NCBI GenBank assembly: GCA_005888095.1
Contig: VBKF01000159.1
Coordinates: 1 to 62,500 of the forward strand
Length of the DNA stretch: 62,500 nucleotides
DNA from: Deltaproteobacteria bacterium
Lineage (GTDB): Bacteria; Desulfobacterota; Binatia; DP-6
Reading direction: 5' to 3'
The translations under genes and the position numbers were made by a program. Shown piece by piece: positions 46,443 to 55,333 of the stretch. Below the pieces are notes generated by a model, which was given only the letters and a program-made list of their open reading frames with translations, was not told the origin of the DNA and did not search any database. Within the stretch, counting starts at the first letter, position 1, and each line of letters opens with the position of its first letter.

Positions 46443-48229
46443 CGCCGGCGGCCGAGCCGCTCGGCGACTGGCGGCGGACGGACGGGTGTGGGGCGCTCAG
46501 GCCCGGCGACGTCGGCCGGGAGGTGACGCTGTGCGGCTGGGTGCACGCCCGGCGCGATCACGGCGGCGTGCTCTTCGTCGACCTCCGCGACCGGACCGGA
46601 GTCGTGCAGGTGGTGTGCAACCCGGCCGAGAGCCCGGCCGCGCACGAGCGCGCCCGCGACGTGCGGCTCGAGTTCGTGATCGCCGTCCGCGGGACGGTCC
46701 GGCCCCGACCGGGCGAGACCGTCAACCCCGATCTGCCGACCGGCGCGGTCGAGGTCGTCGCGTCGGCGCTCCATGTCCTCAACACCGCGCGCCCCACCCC
46801 GTTTCCGATCGACGACGCCGCGGAGGTGACCGAGTCGACACGGCTGCGCTACCGCTACCTGGACCTCCGGCGACCCGCCGTCCAGCGCAACCTCGTCCTC
46901 CGGCACGAGGTGGCGCACGCGGTGCGCGCGCACCTGACGCGTCTCGGCTTCATCGAGGTCGAGACGCCGGTGCTCGCCCGCTCGACGCCCGAGGGAGCGC
47001 GCGACTACCTCGTGCCGAGCCGCGTCCAGCGCGGCGCCTTCTACGCGCTGCCGCAATCGCCGCAGCTCTTCAAGCAGATACTCATGGTGGCCGGGTTCGA
47101 CCGGTACTACCAGATCGTGCGCTGCTTCCGGGACGAGGACCTGCGCGCGGACCGCCAGCCGGAGTTCACGCAGATCGATCTCGAGATGTCCTTCGTCGGG
47201 CGCGCCGACGTCATGGGAGCGGTCGAGCCGATGATCGCCGACATCTTCGCCACCGTGCGCGGGCGGCCCACCCCGCGGCCCTTCCCGGTGCTCTCCTACC
47301 GCGACGCCATGCGGCGCTTCGGCACGGACCGGCCCGACCTCCGCGTCGATCTCGAGCTCGGCGACTTCTCGGCGTGCTTCGCGGAGACGGAGTTCCGGGT
47401 GTTCGCGGAGGCGCTCGCCGGGGGCCATGCGATTCGGGGTCTCCCCGTGCCCGGCGCCGGCGCGACGCTCTCGCGCCGCGAGCTCGACGACCTGGTCGGC
47501 TTCGCGACCACCGAAGGCGCCCGCGGGCTCACGTGGATCCGGATCGGTCCGGACGGCTGGCAGTCGCCGGCCGCGAAGTTCTTCTCGGCGGGCGAGCGGG
47601 CGCGGCTCACGGCGGCGGCGGGCCTCGAGCCCGGCCACCTGCTCCTGCTGCTCGCCGAGCCGGAGCCGCTGGCGTCGACCGTCCTGTCCCGCATCCGGCT
47701 CCAGCTCGGCGAACGGCTGGGACGGCTGGCGATGGGCGAGGATCGCTTCCTCTGGATCGTCGACTTCCCGCTCCTCGAGCGCGACCCCGAGGCGAATCGC
47801 TACGTCGCCGTCCATCACCCGTTCACCGCGCCGGTCGAGGAGGACGTCGACCGCCTCGAGCGCGACCCGCTCGGCATCCGCTCGCAGGCCTACGACCTCG
47901 TGCTCAACGGGACGGAGCTCGGCGGGGGCAGCATCCGGATCCACCAGCCCGAGCTGCAGCAACGCGTGTTCGCGCTGCTCGGCATGTCCGAGACGGAGGC
48001 GCACGCCCGCTTCGGCTTCCTGCTCGAGGCGCTCTCCTTCGGCGCCCCGCCGCACGGCGGCATCGCGCTCGGGTTCGACCGCCTCGTCATGCTGCTCGCC
48101 GGCGCCGACTCCATCCGCGACGTCATCGCGTTCCCGAAGACGCAGCGCGCATTCTGCCCGATGACCGAGGCGCCCGCACCCGTCGACCCGGCGCAGCTCC
48201 GCGAGCTCGGGCTGCGCGTCGTCAGCTGA
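46439..48229 (+). CDS. aspS: Aspartate-tRNA ligase
   Basis: 596 residues, GTG start overlapping hisS. N-terminal OB anticodon-binding domain ([31 protein letters not shown]), class II core with [34 protein letters not shown], motif 2 [23 protein letters not shown], the bacterial GAD insertion and motif 3 [15 protein letters not shown]. Full length for the bacterial type. Whether it also charges tRNA-Asn cannot be decided here. Its end overlaps the convergent ald gene by 8 bp. Confidence 0.97.
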   Translation: MTPAAEPLGDWRRTDGCGALRPGDVGREVTLCGWVHARRDHGGVLFVDLRDRTGVVQVVCNPAESPAAHERARDVRLEFVIAVRGTVRPRPGETVNPDLPTGAVEVVASALHVLNTARPTPFPIDDAAEVTESTRLRYRYLDLRRPAVQRNLVLRHEVAHAVRAHLTRLGFIEVETPVLARSTPEGARDYLVPSRVQRGAFYALPQSPQLFKQILMVAGFDRYYQIVRCFRDEDLRADRQPEFTQIDLEMSFVGRADVMGAVEPMIADIFATVRGRPTPRPFPVLSYRDAMRRFGTDRPDLRVDLELGDFSACFAETEFRVFAEALAGGHAIRGLPVPGAGATLSRRELDDLVGFATTEGARGLTWIRIGPDGWQSPAAKFFSAGERARLTAAAGLEPGHLLLLLAEPEPLASTVLSRIRLQLGERLGRLAMGEDRFLWIVDFPLLERDPEANRYVAVHHPFTAPVEEDVDRLERDPLGIRSQAYDLVLNGTELGGGSIRIHQPELQQRVFALLGMSETEAHARFGFLLEALSFGAPPHGGIALGFDRLVMLLAGADSIRDVIAFPKTQRAFCPMTEAPAPVDPAQLRELGLRVVS

Positions 48230-49343
48230 GCGCGTCCAGCAGCTGCTCGGGCGGCGTCACCGCGACGCCCGCCGCCTCGGCGACGCCCGGGTGGGTCACC
48301 CGTCCCGCGAGCACGTTGCTGGCGCGCCGGAGCGCGGAATTGCGGCGCAGCGCCTCGGCGAAGCCATGGTCGGCGATCTCGAGCGCGTACGAGAGCGTCG
48401 CATTGGTGAGCGCGAAGGTGGCGGTGTGGGGGACGGCCGCCGGCATGTTGGTCACGCAGTAGTGCACGACCTCCTCGTCGACGTACGTTGGACGGGCGTG
48501 CGTCGTCGGCCGGGAGGTCTCGGCGCAGCCGCCCTGGTCGATGGACAGGTCGACGAGTGCAGCACCCGGGCGCATGGCGCGGACGAGCCCGCGGGGCAGG
48601 AGGCGCGGCGTTCGCGCCCCGGGGATGAGCACGGAGCCGATCACCAGGTCGGCTGCCAGCACCTCCTCCTCGAGGTTGGCGCGGTTCGACATCACGGTGG
48701 TCACGTGGCCGCCGAGGATGTCGTGCACGTAGCGGAGCTTCGCCGGGTCGACGTCGAGGATCGACACGTCCGCGCCGACCCCCACCGCCACCTGGCAGGC
48801 GTTCGTGCCCGCGATCCCGGCGCCCAGGATGACGACCTTTGCGGGGCGGACGCCGGACGCCCCCGAGATCAGCACGCCACGGCCGGCGCTCTGCGCCTGC
48901 AGGCACCAGGCGCCCGCCTGCACCGCCAGCCGCCCCGCCACCTCGCTCATCGGCGCGAGGAGCGGGAGGGAGCCGTCGCCGGGCTGCAGCGTCTCGTAGG
49001 CGAGCGCTCGCACGCGCCGCTCGACGAGGACACGCGTGAGCGCCGGGTTGGCCGCGAGGTGCAGGTAGGTGAAGAGCACGAGGTCGGGGCGGAGGAGCTC
49101 GTACTCGGACGGCTGCGGCTCCTTCACCTTGAGGACGAGGTCGGCGCGCGTCCACACGGCGCGCGCCTCGGCCAGCTCCGCTCCCGCCTCGCGGTAGCGG
49201 GCGTCCGGGAGCCGCGAGCCCGTGCCCGCACCGTGCTCGACGACGACACCGTGGCCGTGCGCCACCAGCGCCCCGACGCCGCTCGGCGTGAGCGCCACCC
49301 GGTTCTCCTCCTCCTTGATCTCGCGCGGCACGCCGACGATCAC
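48222..49343 (-). CDS. ald: Alanine dehydrogenase
   Basis: 373 residues, ATG at 49343 ([26 protein letters not shown]). Motifs: [52 protein letters not shown], the NAD Rossmann segment [48 protein letters not shown] and [15 protein letters not shown]. It catalyses reversible L-alanine to pyruvate and ammonium with NAD. With the glycine-cleavage genes close by it points to amino acid turnover, though they are on opposite strands. Confidence 0.96.
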   Translation of the reverse strand: MIVGVPREIKEEENRVALTPSGVGALVAHGHGVVVEHGAGTGSRLPDARYREAGAELAEARAVWTRADLVLKVKEPQPSEYELLRPDLVLFTYLHLAANPALTRVLVERRVRALAYETLQPGDGSLPLLAPMSEVAGRLAVQAGAWCLQAQSAGRGVLISGASGVRPAKVVILGAGIAGTNACQVAVGVGADVSILDVDPAKLRYVHDILGGHVTTVMSNRANLEEEVLAADLVIGSVLIPGARTPRLLPRGLVRAMRPGAALVDLSIDQGGCAETSRPTTHARPTYVDEEVVHYCVTNMPAAVPHTATFALTNATLSYALEIADHGFAEALRRNSALRRASNVLAGRVTHPGVAEAAGVAVTPPEQLLDALS

Positions 49344-49389
49344 GACACCACTCTAGCACGCCAGCGCGTGGCGTCCGCATGTCGCACCC

Positions 49390-49418
49390 TTGCCTCCCCC
49401 GGGAGCGGTCTATATACG
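49390..49418 (+). promoter_or_regulatory. Candidate sigma-70 promoter for folD
   Basis: TTGCCT (49390-49395), 17-base spacer, TATACG (49413-49418) within an unusual TATATA stretch, about 20 bases before the folD GTG. It would drive folD and possibly the gcv genes. Confidence 0.42.
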
Positions 49419-49437
49419 CGACTCGGGAAGCCCGCGC

Positions 49438-50298
49438 GTGGGACAGACGATCGACGGCAAGGCCGTGGCCGCAGTGGTGCGGGCGGAGGTGCGCGAGCGT
49501 GTCGCGCGACTGGCCGCGCGCGGGATCGTGCCCGGGCTGGCCGCGATCCTGGTCGGCGACGATCCCGCGTCGCAGATGTACGTGGGCAACAAGGAGAGGG
49601 CGTGCGCAGACGCCGGCATCCGTTCGTTCCGTCATCGGCTGCCCGCCTCGATGCCCGAGGGCGAGCTGCTCGCCCTCGTCGGGCGCCTCGGCCGCGATCC
49701 CGAGGTGCACGGCATCCTCGTGCAGCTGCCGCTGCCGCCCCCGCTCCGTGCCCCGGCGGTCATCGAGGCCCTGGCGCCGGAGAAGGACGTCGACGGTCTG
49801 CACCCCGTGAACCAGGGCCGCCTGCTCGCCGGGCTGCCGGGGCTCCGCCCGTGCACGCCGCTCGGCATCCTGCGCCTCGTCGACGCGACGGGCGCCGCCC
49901 TCGGAGGGGCCCACGCGGTCGTCGTCGGGCGCAGCGTGCTGGTCGGGAAGCCGGTGGCGCTCCTGCTGCTGGAGCGTCACGCCACCGTCACCCTCTGCCA
50001 CTCGCGGACCACCGACCTGCCCGGCGAGGTGAGGCGCGCGGCGCTGGTGATCGCGGCCACCGGGCAGCCCGGTCTGATCCGCGGCGAGTGGATCCGACCC
50101 GGCGCCGTCGTGATCGACGTCGGCATCAACCGCGGCGCGGACGGCAAGCTCTGCGGCGACGTGGAGTTCGAGCCGGCACGCGAGCGCGCGGCCTTCATCA
50201 CGCCCGTCCCGGGCGGCGTCGGCCCGATGACCGTCGCGATGCTCCTGGCGAACACCGTGACCGCCGCCGAGCGGGCGGCGGCGGCGCGGGCCGCCTGA
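49438..50298 (+). CDS. folD: Bifunctional methylenetetrahydrofolate dehydrogenase/cyclohydrolase
   Basis: 286 residues from GTG 49438 ([11 protein letters not shown]), the normal family start; the longer frame adds unrelated residues. Motifs: [20 protein letters not shown] (catalytic Tyr and Lys), [63 protein letters not shown] and [21 protein letters not shown]. It interconverts methylene-, methenyl- and formyl-tetrahydrofolate. Placed 5 bp before gcvT, so glycine cleavage feeds directly into it. Confidence 0.97.
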   Translation: MGQTIDGKAVAAVVRAEVRERVARLAARGIVPGLAAILVGDDPASQMYVGNKERACADAGIRSFRHRLPASMPEGELLALVGRLGRDPEVHGILVQLPLPPPLRAPAVIEALAPEKDVDGLHPVNQGRLLAGLPGLRPCTPLGILRLVDATGAALGGAHAVVVGRSVLVGKPVALLLLERHATVTLCHSRTTDLPGEVRRAALVIAATGQPGLIRGEWIRPGAVVIDVGINRGADGKLCGDVEFEPARERAAFITPVPGGVGPMTVAMLLANTVTAAERAAAARAA

Positions 50299-50302
50299 GA
50301 CG

Positions 50303-51391
50303 ATGGCGCGCCGGACGCCGCTCTACGAGGCGCATCGGGCGCTCGGCGGGCGCCTGGTCGAGTTCGCCGGCTGGGAGATGCCGCTCTCCTATCGCGGCAT
50401 CGCGGAGGAGCACCAGGCGGTGCGCCGCCACTGCGGGCTCTTCGACGTGAGCCACATGGGCGAGATCGAGGTGAGCGGTCCGTCGGCGGCGGCCGTCTGC
50501 CAGGAGCTCATGGTGAACGACGTCGCGCGGCTCGGGATCGGCGACGCGCAGTACACGCTCCTCTGCAACGACGCGGGCGGCGTGCTCGACGACCTGATCG
50601 TCTACCGCCTCGGCGCGGAGCGCTACCTCCTGATCGTCAACGCGGCCAGCACGGCGCAGGACGTCGTGTGGATCGCCTCGCACGCGGCCGGTCGGGCCGA
50701 GGTCGTGGACCGCAGCGCGGCGCTGGCGCTCCTGGCGCTGCAGGGCCCCGAGGCGGAAGTGGCGCTGAGGACGCTCACCGCGTTCGACTTGACGGCGCTT
50801 CGGGCCTTCACGGCATGCACGACGCGCGTCGCGGGCGAAGACGTGGTGGTGTCGCGGACGGGCTACACGGGCGAGGACGGGTTCGAGATCCTCGTGGAGG
50901 CGACCTCGGCCCGCACGCTGTGGGACGCTCTCCTGGAGAGCGCCATGCGGCGAGGCGGCCTCCCCGCCGGCCTCGGCGCGCGTGATACCCTGCGCCTCGA
51001 GGCCGGGCTGCCGCTCTGCGGCACCGACATGGACGCCACCACGACGCCGCTCGAGGCGGGCCTCGCGTGGGTCGTCAAGCTCGACAAGGGCGAGTTCGTC
51101 GGCCGCGCGGCCCTGGCGGCGCAGGCGGCATCGGGACTGACGCGCGGTCTGGTCGGCCTCGAGCTGGACGAGCCCGGGATCCCGCGCCACGGGTATGGCG
51201 TCTGGCGCGATGGGACCCGGGTGGGCCGCGTGACGAGCGGGACGAAGTCGCCGACGCTCGGTACCTTCATCGGCCTCGCCTACGTCGCCATCGCGGCCGC
51301 CGCACCCGGCACGCCCGTCGCCCTCGACATCCGGGGCCGGCGCGTGCCGGCACACGTCGTGGAGCGCCCGTTCTACCGCCGGGTGCGATAG
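50303..51391 (+). CDS. gcvT: Glycine cleavage system T protein (aminomethyltransferase)
   Basis: 362 residues. MARRTPLYEAHRALGGRLVEFAGWEMPLSY, RRHCGLFDVSHMGEIEVSG (catalytic Asp), YTLLCNDAGGVLDDLIVYRL, RTGYTGEDGFEILV and PAGLGARDTLRLEAGLPLCGTDM are all typical. It releases ammonia and transfers the methylene group from the lipoyl arm of GcvH to tetrahydrofolate. First gene of the gcvT-H-PA-PB series. Confidence 0.97.
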   Translation: MARRTPLYEAHRALGGRLVEFAGWEMPLSYRGIAEEHQAVRRHCGLFDVSHMGEIEVSGPSAAAVCQELMVNDVARLGIGDAQYTLLCNDAGGVLDDLIVYRLGAERYLLIVNAASTAQDVVWIASHAAGRAEVVDRSAALALLALQGPEAEVALRTLTAFDLTALRAFTACTTRVAGEDVVVSRTGYTGEDGFEILVEATSARTLWDALLESAMRRGGLPAGLGARDTLRLEAGLPLCGTDMDATTTPLEAGLAWVVKLDKGEFVGRAALAAQAASGLTRGLVGLELDEPGIPRHGYGVWRDGTRVGRVTSGTKSPTLGTFIGLAYVAIAAAAPGTPVALDIRGRRVPAHVVERPFYRRVR

Positions 51392-51400
51392 GAGTGAGAG

Positions 51401-51790
51401 ATGGAGTTTCCGGAAGATCTCCACTACACGCAGGAGCATGAGTGGCTCCGCGTCGAGGGCAACGAGGGAGTGGTGGGCATCACCGACTTCGCGCAGGATG
51501 CCCTCGGCGACGTGGTCTTCGTCGAGTTGCCCCCCGTGGGCGCCACCTTCGCGCGGGGGCAGGCGTTCGGCGTGGTCGAGTCGAACAAGACGGTCTCCGA
51601 CCTGTTCGCCCCCGTGGCCGGACGCGTGACGGCGGTCAACCACGTCCTGCGAGACGAGCCGGAGCTGGTGAACAGCGACCCCTACGGCGCCGGCTGGATG
51701 CTCCGCCTGGTGCTCACCGACCGCGAGCAGGTGGGCCGGCTGCTCGACGCCGACGCCTATCGGACCTTCGCCGCGCAGCAGCGGAAGTGA
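51401..51790 (+). CDS. gcvH: Glycine cleavage system H protein
   Basis: 129 residues. Starts MEFPEDLHYTQEHEWLRVEGNEGVVGITDFAQDALGDVVFVELP. The lipoyl-attachment Lys is near residue 64 in VVESNKTVSDLFAPVAG (Asn where Val is usual before the Lys). LVNSDPYGAGWMLRL follows. It shuttles the aminomethyl intermediate between P and T proteins. Overlaps gcvPA (GTGA). Confidence 0.97.
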   Translation: MEFPEDLHYTQEHEWLRVEGNEGVVGITDFAQDALGDVVFVELPPVGATFARGQAFGVVESNKTVSDLFAPVAGRVTAVNHVLRDEPELVNSDPYGAGWMLRLVLTDREQVGRLLDADAYRTFAAQQRK

Positions 51791-53148
51791 GCGGCTACGC
51801 GCCTCACACCGCGGGCGACATCGCGGCCATGCTCGCCGCGATCGGCGCGTCCTCGATCGACGACCTGTTCGCGCACGTGCCGGCGGGTCTCCGGACCCGC
51901 GCCGCGATCGACCTCCCCGCCGGGTTGACCGAGCCCGAGCTGCGGGCACGGTTCGAGGCGCTGGCGGCGCGCAACGCGAACGGGGCCGGCCCCGCGGTCT
52001 TCCTCGGCGCGGGCGCCTATCCCCACTGGGTGCCGGCGGCCGTGGACCAGCTCCTGCTGCGCTCCGAGTTCCTGACCGCCTACACGCCGTATCAGCCGGA
52101 GGTGAGCCAGGGGACGCTGCAGGCGACCTTCGAGTTCCAGACCTTCGTGGCCCTCCTCCTCGGCCTCGACGTCGCCAACGCCAGCCTGTACGACGGCGCG
52201 TCCGCGGCAGCCGAGGCGGTCCTGATGGCGCGGCGCGTGCTCCCCGGCCGCCGCACGGTGTGGGTATCCAGCGCCCTCCACCCCCACTACCGCGCCGTGA
52301 TCCGCACCTACGTCCGCGGCCTGGCCGACGTGGAGGTCCGCGAGGTTCCGTTCGCCGCCGACGGCCGAACCGACCTCGGCGCGCTCGGGGCAGCCCTCGG
52401 CCCCGATGCAATCGCCGTCGTGCTCGGCCAGCCGAACGTCTTCGGGGTTCTCGAGGACGCGGCGCACGCCGCGGAGCTGGCGCGGGCGGCCGGCGCCCTC
52501 AGCATCACGGCCACGGCGGAGCCGCTGGCGCTCGCCATGGTGCGGCCGCCCGGCGCGTGCGGCGTGGACATCGCGGTCGCCGAGGGGCAGAGCTTCGGGC
52601 TGCCCGTCGCCTACGGCGGGCCAGGCGTCGGCCTCTTCGCCACGCGCGAACGCTACGTGCGCAGCATGCCGGGCCGGGTCGTGGGCGAGACCGTCGACGC
52701 CCACGGGCGCCGCGGCTTCGTGCTCACGCTCGCGGCCCGCGAGCAGCACATCCGGCGGGAGCGGGCGACGTCCAACATCTGCACGAATCAGGGGCTGTGC
52801 GCGCTGGCCGTGACCATCTACCTCTCGCTGCTGGGACGTCAGGGGCTCGGGGCGCTGGCGGCGACGAACTACCGCGCCGCGCACGCCGTGGCGGACCGGC
52901 TCGAGGCGGCCGGGGTCCCGCGACGCTTCGGCGGCCCCTTCTTCAACGAGTTCGTCGTCCAGGCCCCGGCCGCCCGCTGGGAGGCGCTCGTGCGCGAGGG
53001 GGTCGTCGCGGGATTCCCGCTCGCCCGCTGGTATCCGGCGCTCGAGGATGCGTTGCTCCTCTGCGTGACCGAGGTGCACGGCGCGCGCGACATCGACCGC
53101 CTGGTGCGCGGGCTCGCCGCCCCGGCGGCGCGCGCCGCGAGGGGGTGA
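51787..53148 (+). CDS. gcvPA: Glycine dehydrogenase (decarboxylating) subunit 1
   Basis: 453 residues from GTG 51787 (SGYAPHTAGDIAAMLAAIG). P-protein N-half of the two-subunit type: FLGAGAYPHWVPAAVDQLL, FLTAYTPYQPEVSQGTLQATFEFQTFVALLLGLDVANASLYDGASA, VLGQPNVFGVLED, EGQSFGLPVAYGGPGVGLFA and TSNICTNQGLCALAVTIYLSLLG. It forms the tetramer with GcvPB that decarboxylates glycine. Three bp before gcvPB. Confidence 0.97.
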   Translation: MSGYAPHTAGDIAAMLAAIGASSIDDLFAHVPAGLRTRAAIDLPAGLTEPELRARFEALAARNANGAGPAVFLGAGAYPHWVPAAVDQLLLRSEFLTAYTPYQPEVSQGTLQATFEFQTFVALLLGLDVANASLYDGASAAAEAVLMARRVLPGRRTVWVSSALHPHYRAVIRTYVRGLADVEVREVPFAADGRTDLGALGAALGPDAIAVVLGQPNVFGVLEDAAHAAELARAAGALSITATAEPLALAMVRPPGACGVDIAVAEGQSFGLPVAYGGPGVGLFATRERYVRSMPGRVVGETVDAHGRRGFVLTLAAREQHIRRERATSNICTNQGLCALAVTIYLSLLGRQGLGALAATNYRAAHAVADRLEAAGVPRRFGGPFFNEFVVQAPAARWEALVREGVVAGFPLARWYPALEDALLLCVTEVHGARDIDRLVRGLAAPAARAARG

Positions 53149-53151
53149 CCA

Positions 53152-54606
53152 ATGCTCCTCGACGAGCCCCTCATCTTCGAGCGCGGCGCCGCCGGCCGGG
53201 TCGGCTGGCCGGTCGCCGAATCCCCCGACGGCGAGCAGGCCGGGCCCGCGCTGCCGCCGGCGCTCCGGCGCGATGACGGCCTCGCGGGCTTCCCCGAGGT
53301 GAGCGAGCTCGAGGTGGTACGGCACTTCGTCCGCCTCTCGCAGTGGAACTACAGCGCCGCGACGACGCTCTATCCGCTCGGCTCCTGCACCATGAAGTAC
53401 AACCCCGCCGTCAACGAGACGCTGGCGCGGCTGGCGGGTTTTGCCGCGCTTCACCCCCTGGTGCCGGATCACCTGGCGCAGGGCGCGCTCGAGGTGGTTG
53501 CGGGGCTGGAAGCGGCCCTCGCCGCCGCCAGCGGTCTCGACGCGGTCTGCCTGCAACCGGCGGCCGGCGCCCAGGGCGAGCTGCTCGGCCTGCTCCTCGT
53601 GCGTGCCCATCACGCCGACCGCGGCGATCCACGCCGGCGGGTCCTCATCCCGTCGAGCGCGCACGGCACGAACCCCGCCAGCGCCGCGCTCTGCGGCTAT
53701 CAGGTGGCGGAGGTGCCGGTGGACCGTCGCGGGCTGCTGCCGGCGCGCGCCGTTGCCGCGGCGATGGACGAGTCGGTGGCGGCGCTCATGGTGACCAACC
53801 CGAACACCCTCGGCCTCTTCGAGGAGGAGATCGAGGCGGTCGCGGCGGCGGTCCACGCCCGCGGCGGCCTCGTCTACATGGACGGTGCCAACTTCAACGC
53901 GCTCATGGGGGTCGCCCGGCCGGGTGACATGGGCGTCGACGTCATGCAGTTCAACCTGCACAAGACCTTCTCGACGCCGCACGGAGGCGGGGGACCCGGC
54001 GCCGGGCCGGTCGCCGTGCGGGCGCCGCTCGCGGAGTACCTGCCGGTGCCGCGGCTCGTGCGCCGCGAGGCGGGTCTCGCCTGGACCGAGGAGGCGCCCA
54101 AGAGCGTCGGCCGCATGCGGTCGTTCTACGGCAACTTCGGCGTCCTGGTGCGGGCGTTTGCCTACATCGCCCGGCTGGGCGCGGGCGGTCTGTCGGAAGT
54201 GACGCGGCTGGCCGTGCTGAACGCGAACTACGTGCGGGCTCGCCTCCGCGCCACGTACCACCTGCCGTACGACACCCCGTCGCTGCACGAGTGCGTGTTC
54301 TCCGACCGCCATCTGCAGGATTTCGGCGTCAGCACGCTCGACGTCGCCAAGCGCCTGCTCGATTACGGGTTCTACGCTCCCACCATCTACTTCCCGCTGG
54401 TCGTCAAGGGGGCGCTCATGATCGAGCCGACGGAGACCGAGACGAAGGAGACGCTCGACGCCTTCGTGGAGGCGCTGCTGGCCATCGCAGAGGAGGCGCG
54501 CACGGACCCCGCCAAGCTTCGCCAGGCGCCCCATCGCACCCGCCTCGCGCGCCTGGACGAGACGCGTGCCGCCCGCCGGCCCGTCCTGCGCTGGCAGGGA
54601 CGCTGA
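53152..54606 (+). CDS. gcvPB: Glycine dehydrogenase (decarboxylating) subunit 2
   Basis: 484 residues. NYSAATTLYPLGSCTMKYNPAVNE, LQPAAGAQGELLGLLLVRAHH, VLIPSSAHGTNPASAALCG, VTNPNTLGLFEEEI and the pyridoxal-phosphate lysine near residue 269 in QFNLHKTFSTPHGGGGPGAGP. It completes the P protein; the L protein (lipoamide dehydrogenase) is not in this window. End of the folate/glycine operon. Confidence 0.97.
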   Translation: MLLDEPLIFERGAAGRVGWPVAESPDGEQAGPALPPALRRDDGLAGFPEVSELEVVRHFVRLSQWNYSAATTLYPLGSCTMKYNPAVNETLARLAGFAALHPLVPDHLAQGALEVVAGLEAALAAASGLDAVCLQPAAGAQGELLGLLLVRAHHADRGDPRRRVLIPSSAHGTNPASAALCGYQVAEVPVDRRGLLPARAVAAAMDESVAALMVTNPNTLGLFEEEIEAVAAAVHARGGLVYMDGANFNALMGVARPGDMGVDVMQFNLHKTFSTPHGGGGPGAGPVAVRAPLAEYLPVPRLVRREAGLAWTEEAPKSVGRMRSFYGNFGVLVRAFAYIARLGAGGLSEVTRLAVLNANYVRARLRATYHLPYDTPSLHECVFSDRHLQDFGVSTLDVAKRLLDYGFYAPTIYFPLVVKGALMIEPTETETKETLDAFVEALLAIAEEARTDPAKLRQAPHRTRLARLDETRAARRPVLRWQGR

Positions 54607-54630
54607 GCCGCGGACCGGGTCGGGGTGGTT

Positions 54631-54659
54631 TTGACTTCCACCAAACCCGCGTGTAGCGT
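54631..54659 (+). promoter_or_regulatory. Candidate sigma-70 promoter for the HNH gene
   Basis: TTGACT (54631-54636), 17-base spacer, TAGCGT (54654-54659). It overlaps a small stem (GGTGG/CCACC) after gcvPB that could act in termination. Confidence 0.38.
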
Positions 54660-54673
54660 GCCCGCGCGGCGCG

Positions 54674-55273
54674 ATGTCGGTGCTCAACACGAAGGTTCTC
54701 GTCCTCAACCGCTCCTACCTCCCGATTCACATCACGTCGGTGCGGCGGGCCATCTCGCTGCTCTACCAGGACATCGCCCGCGCGGTGGACGAGCAGTACC
54801 GAGTCTTCGACTTCGCGAGCTGGGCCGACCTCGCGGCCGAGGAGGACGCGATCGGGCTCGTCAACCGGGCGATTCGCGTGCCGCGCGTCATTCTCCTGCT
54901 CGCCTACGATCGGGTGCCGCGGCGCTACGTCCGCTTCAGCCGCTTCAACATCTACTCGCGGGATCGCAACCGCTGCCAGTACTGCGGGCGCCAGTTTCCG
55001 CGCGCCGAGCTGAACCTCGATCACGTCGTGCCGCGTTCACGAGGCGGCACGTCGGTGTGGGAGAACGTCGTCTGCTCCTGTCACCGGTGCAACCGCCTGA
55101 AGGGCGGCCGCACTCCCGGCGAGGCCGGAATGCGGCTCATTCGCCCGCCCTACCGGCCGCAATGGACACCCTTCATGACCGAGACGTTCAGCCTTCGTCG
55201 CTACAAGGAGTGGATGCCGTTCCTGAGCGCGGTGGACGCGGCGTACTGGAACACGGAGCTGGTGGAGGGGTAG
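54674..55273 (+). CDS. HNH endonuclease family protein
   Basis: 199 residues. N-terminal ~90-residue helper region VLVLNRSYLPIHITSVRRAISLLYQDIARAVDE is typical of chromosomal HNH proteins of this type. The HNH fold has zinc ligands CQYCG and CHRCN around the catalytic LNLDHVVPRSRGGTSVWENVV. Function is unclear: these stand-alone HNH proteins are common housekeeping-like genes and are not evidence of an intron or mobile element. 60 bp upstream of smc. Confidence 0.9.
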   Translation: MSVLNTKVLVLNRSYLPIHITSVRRAISLLYQDIARAVDEQYRVFDFASWADLAAEEDAIGLVNRAIRVPRVILLLAYDRVPRRYVRFSRFNIYSRDRNRCQYCGRQFPRAELNLDHVVPRSRGGTSVWENVVCSCHRCNRLKGGRTPGEAGMRLIRPPYRPQWTPFMTETFSLRRYKEWMPFLSAVDAAYWNTELVEG

Positions 55274-55333
55274 CGCTCGGGATCCCGGTCCCGGGATTGA
55301 CGGCCGCTCCGCTGCGGCCGGCGAGAGGACTGG